34,695 bases of DNA, from NCBI RefSeq assembly GCF_018613315.1, contig NZ_JAGGQL010000062.1, positions 1 to 34,695 of the forward strand, given 5' to 3'. Below, piece after piece: positions 1 to 7,512 of this stretch. Both the position numbers and the translations under genes were made by a program. Every line of letters starts with the position of its first letter. The stretch's first letter is position 1. The stretch is from Bacillus sp. ISL-37 (GTDB taxonomy: Bacteria > Bacillota > Bacilli > Bacillales > Cytobacillaceae). The notes under the pieces were generated by a model. That model was given only the letters and a program-made list of their open reading frames with translations, did no database searches and was not told where the DNA came from.

Positions 1-430
1 CCAGGTTCGGACAAAAGCTCGCGGGAGGAGCTTCAATTTGTCTGAAGTCACCCCAGGTTCGGACAAAAGATTGACGATGAGGCTTCAATTTGTCTGAAGT
101 CGCCCCAGGTTCGGACAAAAGCCCGCCGGTGCGCTATCAATTTGTCTGAAGTCACTCCAAGTTCGGACAAAAGCTCGGCTGTGCGCTATCAAATTGTCTG
201 AAGTCACCTCAGGTTCGGACAAAAGATTGACGATGATGCTTCAATTTGTCTGAAGTCACCTCAGGTTCGGACAAAAGATTGACGATGAGGCTTCAATTTG
301 TCTGAAGTCGCCCCAGGTTCGGACAAAAGGCCGCCGGTGCGCTATCAATTTGTCTGAAGTCATCTCAGGTTCGGACAAAAACTCGTAATCGCGATAACAA
401 TTTGTCCGAAGTAACCACAAGTTCGGACAA
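1..430. repeat. 52-bp tandem repeat array with hairpin-forming units
   Basis: Eight full units and a partial ninth, with left arms TTCGGACAAA starting at 6, 58, 110, 162, 214, 266, 318 and 370 and a partial at 422, so the period is exactly 52 bp. Each left arm is matched 21 nt later by TTTGTCTGAA (TTTGTCCGAA in unit 8), giving a 10-bp stem with one G-U pair in RNA. The stems are conserved, while the 21-nt loops fall into two main sequence classes (GATTGACGATGA.. and ..GGTGCGCTATC). Units 2-3 and 6-7 are nearly identical, including the linker between them, which points to duplication of a four-unit (208-bp) block. The array runs off the left edge. No open frame crosses it. Confidence 0.95.
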
Positions 431-493
431 CTCAACGGAATGGCTCCATTTTTGCCGGCATCACATAAAACTACCCACCTTTTTAGGAGTTTC

Positions 494-507
494 TGGAAGT
501 GCTTTCA
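494..507. promoter_or_regulatory. cre-like CcpA site upstream of the beta-glucan operon
   Basis: TGGAAGTGCTTTCA matches the palindromic catabolite response element TGAAAGCGCTTTCA at 12 of 14 positions. It lies about 25 bp upstream of the candidate -35 at 533. That fits carbon catabolite control of the glucan-degrading genes that follow. The site is called from sequence match only; its effect (repression or activation) is not shown. Confidence 0.55.
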
Positions 508-532
508 CGCAGAATTACGCTCTTCTAAAATA

Positions 533-561
533 TTGACACCCTAAACAAAATTCTCTATCTC
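533..561 (+). promoter_or_regulatory. candidate sigma-A promoter of the GH16-GH1-GH161-GH30 operon
   Basis: A consensus -35 TTGACA (533-538) is followed after 17 nt by a weak -10 TATCTC (556-561). It is the only good -35 in the 430-646 gap. The -10 overlaps the left half of an 8-bp inverted repeat (556-601), which could be an operator. The remaining leader to the GTG start at 647 shows no riboswitch or RAT-type antiterminator that I recognise. Confidence 0.45.
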
Positions 562-601
562 AAGATGCAGGACTGGCACAGGTAGAATAGGAATTGAGAT
601 A
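556..601. promoter_or_regulatory. inverted repeat over the -10 region, possible operator
   Basis: TATCTCAA (556-563) and TTGAGATA (594-601) are perfect reverse complements separated by 30 nt. The left half overlaps the candidate -10. It could be a repressor site (LacI or GntR type) or a weak RNA stem. No regulator gene for the locus is present in the window, so the factor is unknown. Confidence 0.35.
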
Positions 602-646
602 TATTTTGTTCGCAGCAACGAGTTTTTTCAGAAAGGGGCGGTTTAG

Positions 647-1453
647 GTGGAGTCAAAAAATCAGGGCAATTTAAGCAAAGAAATGGTGACGCTTTCAAAT
701 TCTGAAGCGGAGTGGAAGTTAGTTTGGGAAGAGAACTTTAATCTTTCTGAGATAGATGAAAACAAATGGAATTTTGTTGAGGCCGGCACTGGCTTCGGGA
801 ATGATGAATCCCAGTACTATACAAGACGGAATGAAAACGCTCGAATCGAGAATGGCATGCTGGTGCTTGAGGCCAGGAATGAGGAGTATAAAGGGATGGA
901 TTACACATCCGCGAAATTGACGACCAGAGGCAAGGCAGCCTGGACATACGGACGATTCTCATTTCGGGCTAAATTGCCTGAAGGCCAGGGAATCTGGCCT
1001 GCAATCTGGATGATGCCAGAGGATATGGAAAAGTATACTGGATGGCCAGCCTGCGGGGAAATCGACATCATGGAGAGTATCGGCCATCAACCTGGTACGG
1101 TTTATGGAACGCTCCATTATGGCATGCCTCATACCTACACAGGAGACAACTTCACTCTTCCTGAAGGTAAGAAGTTCTCTGATGATTTCCATGTCTTCAC
1201 CCTCGATTGGGAACCAGGCGAATTCAGATGGTATGTAGATGATCTCCTGTACGCAAGGCAGACTGAATGGTTCAGTAAGGCTCCGGAATCAGAGGAACAG
1301 CAAGCTGGGTTTGCGCCATTCGACCGTGAGTTTTACCTGCAGCTGAATCTTGCTGTCGGGGGAAAATGGCCGGGATATCCTGATGAAACAACACAGTTCC
1401 CACAGCGAATGACAGTTGATTACATCAAAGTTTACAAGAGAGAAGATCAATAA
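647..1453 (+). CDS. cytoplasmic GH16 endo-beta-1,3-glucanase (laminarinase-like)
   Basis: A 268-aa protein made almost entirely of one glycoside hydrolase family 16 domain. The laminarinase-type catalytic motif GEIDIME gives E138 (nucleophile), D140 and E143 (acid/base), followed by the GTLHYG strand typical of bacterial beta-1,3(4)-glucanases. WPAIWMMP and the C-terminal VDYIKVYKR also fit the family. There is no signal peptide, unlike the secreted GH16 at 7513, so it should act inside the cell on imported oligosaccharides. Start is GTG at 647 with GAAAGGGG 8 nt upstream. It is the first gene of a four-gene run with gaps under 30 nt. Family assignment is firm; exact linkage specificity (1,3 or mixed 1,3-1,4) is inferred from motif and context. 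Confidence 0.92.
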   Translation: MESKNQGNLSKEMVTLSNSEAEWKLVWEENFNLSEIDENKWNFVEAGTGFGNDESQYYTRRNENARIENGMLVLEARNEEYKGMDYTSAKLTTRGKAAWTYGRFSFRAKLPEGQGIWPAIWMMPEDMEKYTGWPACGEIDIMESIGHQPGTVYGTLHYGMPHTYTGDNFTLPEGKKFSDDFHVFTLDWEPGEFRWYVDDLLYARQTEWFSKAPESEEQQAGFAPFDREFYLQLNLAVGGKWPGYPDETTQFPQRMTVDYIKVYKREDQ

Positions 1454-1472
1454 CATTTGAGGTGAGAAATGG

Positions 1473-2807
1473 ATGACTAGATTTTCAAGAGATTTTATTT
1501 TCGGCACAGCAACATCGTCCTATCAAATTGAAGGGGCCTATCAGGAAGATGGCAGAAGTCTTTCTATATGGGATACGTTCTCCCGGACTCCCGGAAAGGT
1601 CTTCAATATGGATAACGGGGATATTGCATGTGACCATTACCATTTATATGAAAAGGATATTGAGATATTAAAAACGCTTGGTGTGGACTCCTATCGGTTT
1701 TCGATTGCCTGGCCAAGGATTTTCCCAGAGCAGGGGAAATATAACGAAGCTGGAATGAATTTTTATAAAAAGCTTATTGCACGCCTGACCGAAAGTGGAA
1801 TCAAGCCTGCTGTTACTCTTTACCATTGGGATTTGCCAATGTGGGTCCATGAACAGGGGGGCTGGACAAACAGAGAATCTGTAAATTGGTTCATGGAGTA
1901 CGCAGAGAAATGCTTCGAGGAACTTGATGAGCATGTGGAAATGTGGATTACCCATAATGAACCGTGGTGCGCAGGTTTCCTCGGTTATCACCAGGGTGTA
2001 CATGCTCCGGGACATACAAATATGGAAGAAGCGCTTAAAGCTGTCCACCATATACTTCTGTCCCATGGTGAGGCGGTTTCCCTGCTGAAAGGAAAGTTTG
2101 CTTCAGCAACTCCGATCGGGATTACACTGAACCTGTCACCGACGTATCCGGCAAGCAATTCTGCAAATGATCGACTGGCGGCTAATAATGCCGACGGCTA
2201 TACAAACCGCTGGTTCCTTGATCCTGTATTAAAAGGGTCTTACCCAGTCGACATGATGAATCTGTTCTCCAAATACGTCCACTCCTTTGATTTTATCCAG
2301 GAAGGTGATTTGGAGAAGATTTCGATTGAGTGTGATTTCTTTGGAATCAACTATTATAATCGCAGTCTTGTTGAATTCAATGCAGCATCGGACTTCCTGT
2401 TCAAGAGTGCATACTCAGATTATTCGAAGACAGGAATGGAATGGGATATTTCCCCGGCTGAATTTAAAGAGCTGATACATCGCTTGCGCAAGGAGTATAC
2501 GAATCTGCCAATCTATATAACCGAAAATGGCTCGGCGTTCGATGATCACGTATCTGATGACCATCGTGTCCATGATTCTGAGAGGCAGGATTATGTTGAA
2601 AAGCATATTCGGGCGGTTGCCGAGCTTAATGAAGAGGGCATGAACATCGCTGGATATTATTTATGGTCATTGCTCGACAATTTTGAATGGGCATTTGGCT
2701 ACGACAAACGTTTTGGGATCACGTATGTTGATTTTGAAACTCAGGAAAGAATCCTTAAAGAAAGCGGTTACCGTTATGCAGAAATAATTAGGAACCGTTC
2801 AATCTAA
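1473..2807 (+). CDS. GH1 beta-glucosidase
   Basis: A 444-aa GH1 enzyme of full family length. It shows the N-terminal FIFGTATSSYQIEGA signature, THNEP with acid/base E163, and YITENGSA with nucleophile E351. The WSLLDNFEWAFGY block near residues 398-410 is typical of BglA/BglB-type beta-glucosidases. It lacks the features of 6-phospho-beta-glucosidases that I would expect with a PTS, and no PTS gene is nearby, so it probably hydrolyses unphosphorylated beta-glucosides such as laminaribiose. It starts at ATG 1473 behind GAGGTGAG, 19 nt after the GH16 gene; the upstream ATG at 1468 hits a stop after three codons. Cytoplasmic, no signal peptide. Confidence 0.95.
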   Translation: MTRFSRDFIFGTATSSYQIEGAYQEDGRSLSIWDTFSRTPGKVFNMDNGDIACDHYHLYEKDIEILKTLGVDSYRFSIAWPRIFPEQGKYNEAGMNFYKKLIARLTESGIKPAVTLYHWDLPMWVHEQGGWTNRESVNWFMEYAEKCFEELDEHVEMWITHNEPWCAGFLGYHQGVHAPGHTNMEEALKAVHHILLSHGEAVSLLKGKFASATPIGITLNLSPTYPASNSANDRLAANNADGYTNRWFLDPVLKGSYPVDMMNLFSKYVHSFDFIQEGDLEKISIECDFFGINYYNRSLVEFNAASDFLFKSAYSDYSKTGMEWDISPAEFKELIHRLRKEYTNLPIYITENGSAFDDHVSDDHRVHDSERQDYVEKHIRAVAELNEEGMNIAGYYLWSLLDNFEWAFGYDKRFGITYVDFETQERILKESGYRYAEIIRNRSI

Positions 2808-2833
2808 ATCCAATGACTTCGGAGTGATCAATT

Positions 2834-5800
2834 ATGGAAAGATACCGCTTTGATGATAATCAATATCTTATAATCGAGGAATTCGACCAGGCAAAAACAT
2901 TCTCAAGCTTCCTGCCTGGCCTGGCAGGTTTATACGGAATACCAATCTGGGCGTTCTACGTCAACCGCGGGCAGGGAATCGTCAGCTTTGGTGTGCAGGA
3001 TAAAAATCATGCTATAACTGAATTTTTCCCTGCGAACCAGGCATATCAGCGAGTAGGAACCAATGGTTTCCGCACATTTATCAAGCTGAATGGAAGTACC
3101 GTTTTCGAGCCATTCTCTTCATACGGCAGCAAAAAAGACCGAAAGAGAACGATGTCTATAAAAGAAAATGAAATGAAGCTGGAAGAAATCAACTATCAAT
3201 ATGGCGTGAAAACAGTAGTAACGTATTTCACGCTTCCGAATGAGAACTTTGGAGCTCTTGCGAGAAAGGTGGAAGTCGAGAATCTTTCTGATGGTCCGTT
3301 TGAACTCGAGGTCATTGATGGGCTTCCTGCAATCATCCCGTTCGGAATTGATGATGCTGCCTATAAAGCAGTGGGAAATACGCTGAAAAGCTGGATGGAT
3401 GTATTCAATCTTGAAAATGGCATTCCGTACTACCGAGTCCGGTCATCAACGAATGATTCGGCGGAAGTTGAAGAGGTGTCAAAGGGGCACTTTTATTTAA
3501 GCTTTGATGATGAAGGCCAACTGATCAAACCAATTGTGGACGCGGATTTGATTTTTGGTTCGAACAGTTCGCTGTCTTATCCTGACGAGTTTGAGAAAGT
3601 ATCCGTTAAAGAGGTATCAGCAGCTGAGCCGGTAACCTCAAATAAAGTTCCTTGCGGTTTCTCTGGTTTGGGCAGAGTGCTTGAGCAAGGTGGGAAGCTG
3701 AGTTTCCATACACTGATCGGCCATGTGAAGGACATTGAAATTATCAATAAAAAAGCAGCTGAGATTAGAGCTGCCGGATATATGGAAAGAAAATACGAAG
3801 AAGCGCAAAGTCTTGTTACGGAGATTACGAGGGATGTTGAAACAAAGACAGCGTCCCCGCTATTTGATGCCTATGTAAACCAAAGCTACCTTGACAATGT
3901 GCTGCGTGGCGGTTTTCCAATTGAATTGGAGACGGATGATTCAGCCTTTACTTATTATGTTTTTTCCCGTAAACACGGAGATCTGGAGCGGGATTATAAC
4001 TTTTTCTCGCTTGCGCCTGAATACTTCTCGCAGGGAAATGGTAACTTCCGTGATGTGAACCAGAACCGCAGGAATGATGTGTATTTCCATCCTGAGACGG
4101 GAGACTACAATATCAAGCTGTTCATGAGCCTGATCCAGCCGGATGGCTATAACCCGCTCGTTGTAAAAGGAGCAAGCTTTGAACTAAGAGATCAGTCTGA
4201 TTGGGGATGGCTGGATGAACTGGCTCCTCTGAAGAATGACGCTGAATTCATTAAAAAGAAGCTGAGCGGAACCTATACACCAGGCGATTTACTACAAACG
4301 ATTTCGGACAGCGATATTCAGCTTACATCCACACTTCCGGATTTCCTGAAAAAAGTCCTTTCAAGGAGCTCCCAGAACATTGAAGCGGAGTTTGGAGAAG
4401 GCTACTGGATGGACCACTGGACGTACAATCTTGATCTGGTTGAAAATTATTTGAAGGTTTATCCGGAAAATAAAGCGCAGCTATTGTTCGATGATTATAG
4501 CTACAAATACTTCCACAGTCCTGTATTTGTGAATCCGCGTTCTGAAAAATATGTACTGGCTAATGGCAAGGTCCGCCAATACGATGCCATCACTGAATTT
4601 GGTCATCAGCAAGGATCAAATTGGGTGAGAAAGCCTGACGGTGAATTTTTTACATCCAACCTTTACAGCAAACTGTTCTCGCTAGCATTGCTGAAATTTT
4701 CCACATTGGACCCTTATGGAATGGGTGTGGAAATGGAAGCGAATAAGCCAGGCTGGAATGACTCCATGAATGGCCTGCCAGGAATTTTCGGTTCAGCAAT
4801 GAGTGAGACATTAGAGCTGAAACGTCTGCTCGAATTTGTCATATCTTCTGGAGAGACTGGCGAGCTGGAGGTTACTCTTCCTGCAGAAGTAGTCGATCTG
4901 GCTGAGTCAGTTGTAGAAGTACTGAATCAATTTGAAAATGGCGAGCTGGATGATTACAGCTACTGGAATCAAACAGCGGCTGCTCGTGAAAAATATCGCG
5001 AGTTAGTGAAAAACGGCTTCGAAGGTACAGAAAAGAACATTGAGTTACAAAAGCTTACTGCTTATGCTAATCAAATGCTTCTTAAGACTAAAGCAGGAAT
5101 TGACAAGGCAACCGAGCTTGGCAATGGGCTGATTCCTACTTATTTCTCTTTCGAAGCAGTTGACTGGGAAAAGGTTGTCGATGAAAGCGGAAATGAAAAA
5201 CTGAATAAAAAGGGCTTGCCGTTAGTCAAGGTCAATAGCTTTGAAGTGTCTGTTCTTCCTCATTTCCTTGAAGGTCCTGCAAGGGCATTGAAGACTGCAG
5301 ACCATCAAACAGCCTTGTCGACATATCAGCATGTTAGAAACTCTGAAATTTACGACAGCAAGCTGAAAATGTACAAAACTTCCGGTTCTCTTGAAGACCA
5401 AACCTTTGATATCGGCCGGGCGAGGGCATTCACCCCGGGCTGGCTTGAGCGCGAATCCATCTTCATGCATATGGAATTCAAATATCTGCTCAGTGTCCTG
5501 AAGTCTGGATTATATGATGAGTTCTATGAAGATATCAACTATGCGATGCCGCCATTCATGGATGCAGAAGTTTACGGAAGAAGCGTCCTTGAAAATTCAT
5601 CCTTTATCGCAAGCAGTGTGAATCCTGATTCCAGCCTCCATGGACAAGGATTTGTTGCAAGGCTGAGTGGAACAACAGCAGAATTCTTAAGCATCTGGCA
5701 AATGATGATGATGGGGAAAAAGCTTTTTGACGTAAACGAAGAAGGTTTGACGCTGAAGCTTGATCCGATTCTTCCTTCATGGCTTTTCGATTCAGAGGGC

Positions 5801-6013
5801 AAGGTGCAATTTACAATGTTGGGCAAGATTCAAGTAACCTATCACAATCCATCAATGAGAAATACTTTCGGTGAAGAAGGTGCAAAGACAGTAAAGTATG
5901 TACTTCATATGAATGGAGAAGAGGTTGAGGTTCCTCGCGACCACCTGCAAGAATCCTACGCACAAGCTGTTAGGGAAGGAAAAGTTTCAAAGATAGATGT
6001 TTACCTAGATTAA
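2834..6013 (+). CDS. beta-1,3-glucan/oligoglucan phosphorylase (GH161-like, GH94 superfamily)
   Basis: A 1059-aa protein resembling the long phosphorylases of the GH94/GH149/GH161 group, which cleave beta-glucans with inorganic phosphate to give glucose 1-phosphate. It has an N-terminal beta-sandwich region (about 1-340), an (alpha/alpha)6-barrel region (about 360-930) and a C-terminal cap. The segment KPGWNDSMNGLPG has D643 where this superfamily carries its catalytic aspartate. SSVNPDSSLHGQGFVARLSG near residue 930 resembles the phosphate-binding end of the barrel. The length and the company of GH16, GH1 and GH30 laminarin enzymes make GH161 (the Paenibacillus PapP type) my best guess; cellobiose phosphorylase would be shorter. 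RBS GGAGTGA, ATG start, 26 nt after the GH1 gene. No signal peptide. Confidence 0.75.
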   Translation: MERYRFDDNQYLIIEEFDQAKTFSSFLPGLAGLYGIPIWAFYVNRGQGIVSFGVQDKNHAITEFFPANQAYQRVGTNGFRTFIKLNGSTVFEPFSSYGSKKDRKRTMSIKENEMKLEEINYQYGVKTVVTYFTLPNENFGALARKVEVENLSDGPFELEVIDGLPAIIPFGIDDAAYKAVGNTLKSWMDVFNLENGIPYYRVRSSTNDSAEVEEVSKGHFYLSFDDEGQLIKPIVDADLIFGSNSSLSYPDEFEKVSVKEVSAAEPVTSNKVPCGFSGLGRVLEQGGKLSFHTLIGHVKDIEIINKKAAEIRAAGYMERKYEEAQSLVTEITRDVETKTASPLFDAYVNQSYLDNVLRGGFPIELETDDSAFTYYVFSRKHGDLERDYNFFSLAPEYFSQGNGNFRDVNQNRRNDVYFHPETGDYNIKLFMSLIQPDGYNPLVVKGASFELRDQSDWGWLDELAPLKNDAEFIKKKLSGTYTPGDLLQTISDSDIQLTSTLPDFLKKVLSRSSQNIEAEFGEGYWMDHWTYNLDLVENYLKVYPENKAQLLFDDYSYKYFHSPVFVNPRSEKYVLANGKVRQYDAITEFGHQQGSNWVRKPDGEFFTSNLYSKLFSLALLKFSTLDPYGMGVEMEANKPGWNDSMNGLPGIFGSAMSETLELKRLLEFVISSGETGELEVTLPAEVVDLAESVVEVLNQFENGELDDYSYWNQTAAAREKYRELVKNGFEGTEKNIELQKLTAYANQMLLKTKAGIDKATELGNGLIPTYFSFEAVDWEKVVDESGNEKLNKKGLPLVKVNSFEVSVLPHFLEGPARALKTADHQTALSTYQHVRNSEIYDSKLKMYKTSGSLEDQTFDIGRARAFTPGWLERESIFMHMEFKYLLSVLKSGLYDEFYEDINYAMPPFMDAEVYGRSVLENSSFIASSVNPDSSLHGQGFVARLSGTTAEFLSIWQMMMMGKKLFDVNEEGLTLKLDPILPSWLFDSEGKVQFTMLGKIQVTYHNPSMRNTFGEEGAKTVKYVLHMNGEEVEVPRDHLQESYAQAVREGKVSKIDVYLD

Positions 6014-6031
6014 TAGATGAGGTGCTGACAC

Positions 6032-7366
6032 ATGGAATTAAAAATGATTCAGAGTGCTAAGAATACCGGAGAACGTTTTGCTGACAAGGGCAATCTTTCT
6101 TTTACAGATGAGACAGGCCAAGATCTTGTAATGAAGCTTGATCCAGAAACGAAGTATCAAACCTTCATGGGATTTGGCGGAGCTTTTACAGAGGCAGCTG
6201 CTTACACACTGGCACAAATTCCCGAGGAAGAACGCGCAAAAATAATCGACAGCTATTTTAACCAGGAGACAGGTCTTGGTTACAACCTTGGCAGGACCCA
6301 TATTCATAGCTGCGATTTTGCCCTGGAGAATTACACTTATGTTGAAGAAAATGACACGGAACTTAAAACCTTTTCAATCGAACGTGAAAACAAATATGTA
6401 CTTCCGCTCATAAAGGATGCTGTGAAGGCAAGAGGAGAAGAATTGACGATTCTTTCTTCTCCATGGAGCCCTCCGGCATGGATGAAAACAAATAATGAAA
6501 TGAATAACGGCGGAAAGCTGAAGCCTGAGTTTTATAGCACATGGGCTTTGTATTACACGAAATACATCAAGGCGATGGAATCAGAAGGAATCCCGATTTG
6601 GGGAATCACTGTCCAGAATGAGCCGGAAGCAACCCAGGTCTGGGATTCCTGCAGATATACAGCGGAAGAAGAACGTGACTTTGTGAAAAATCATTTGGGA
6701 CCTGTCATGGAGCAGGAAGGCCTGGGTGATAAGGAAATCATCATCTGGGACCACAATCGGGATATTGCTTATGAGCGGGCAAAGACGATCTTATCAGACG
6801 CTGAAGCTTCAAAATATATTTGGGGCACTGGGTTGCACTGGTATGTTTCTGAGGAGTTCGAGAACTTAAGCAAGATTCATGAAGATTTTCCGGATAAGCA
6901 CCTAATTTTTACAGAAGGATGCATCGAAGGCGGAGTTCAGCTTGGCGCCTGGCATACAGGAGAACGTTACGCAAGGAACATCATGGGGGATATCAACAAC
7001 TGGCTAGAAGGCTGGATTGACTGGAATATCGTCCTGAATGAACAGGGTGGACCGAACCATGTAGGCAATTATTGCGATGCACCGGTAATCGTCGATACAA
7101 AGACTGGAGAAATTCACTATAATAGCTCCTTTTATTATATTGGACACTTCAGCAAATACATCAAGCCGAATGCAGTGAGGATTGCACATGAACTAAATCA
7201 CCCCACATTAAAGTCGGTTTCCTTTCAGAACGAGGATGGCTCGATAGTTGCAGTCGTGATGAATGACGAAGACAAGTCAGAATCAATCAGTATTTCACTA
7301 GAAGGCAATGTAACGAAAGCAGAGTTGCCAGAACACTCTATTACTACCTTCATTATAAAAAGCTAG
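6032..7366 (+). CDS. GH30 beta-glycosidase (glucosylceramidase/beta-1,6-glucanase family)
   Basis: A 444-aa cytoplasmic GH30 enzyme. FMGFGGAFTEAAA near residue 45, SSPWSPPAWMK near 142, VQNEPEA with acid/base E197, and LIFTEGC with nucleophile E295 are the family landmarks, and the C-terminal beta-sandwich is present. In this operon a role in removing beta-1,6-linked glucose branches from laminarin-type oligosaccharides is likely, but GH30 also includes beta-glucosidases and beta-xylosidases, so the linkage is inferred. ATG start with GAGGTG 8 nt upstream, 18 nt after the phosphorylase gene. It ends the operon before the hairpin at 7394-7465. Confidence 0.92.
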   Translation: MELKMIQSAKNTGERFADKGNLSFTDETGQDLVMKLDPETKYQTFMGFGGAFTEAAAYTLAQIPEEERAKIIDSYFNQETGLGYNLGRTHIHSCDFALENYTYVEENDTELKTFSIERENKYVLPLIKDAVKARGEELTILSSPWSPPAWMKTNNEMNNGGKLKPEFYSTWALYYTKYIKAMESEGIPIWGITVQNEPEATQVWDSCRYTAEEERDFVKNHLGPVMEQEGLGDKEIIIWDHNRDIAYERAKTILSDAEASKYIWGTGLHWYVSEEFENLSKIHEDFPDKHLIFTEGCIEGGVQLGAWHTGERYARNIMGDINNWLEGWIDWNIVLNEQGGPNHVGNYCDAPVIVDTKTGEIHYNSSFYYIGHFSKYIKPNAVRIAHELNHPTLKSVSFQNEDGSIVAVVMNDEDKSESISISLEGNVTKAELPEHSITTFIIKS

Positions 7367-7393
7367 AAAACGATATATTAGTCACTAAAGTGG

Positions 7394-7465
7394 ACCGCCT
7401 CCTTGTCATGGCATAATCGATTTTTTATTAAATGGATGTTACGAAAAGGAGGTGGTGTTTTTTTT
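7394..7465 (+). terminator. probable terminator/attenuator between operon and secreted glucanase
   Basis: ACCGCCTCCTT (7394-7404) pairs with AAGGAGGTGGT (7446-7456) with one G-U pair and is followed by an eight-T run. The 41-nt loop is unusually long for an intrinsic terminator. The right arm contains a Shine-Dalgarno-like AAGGAGG, so the stem may be fortuitous or may serve as an attenuator for 7513. Confidence 0.5.
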
Positions 7466-7512
7466 AGGAAAGTGATTCTGTCTTTTTAAAAAATGATAGA
7501 GGAGGAATTTGA

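Noticed and set aside
1-430. CRISPR array
   Set aside because: The conserved parts are two short arms within a 52-bp tandem unit, and the intervening sequences repeat among units (units 2, 5, 6 and units 3, 4, 7), so they are not unique spacers. No cas gene is near.
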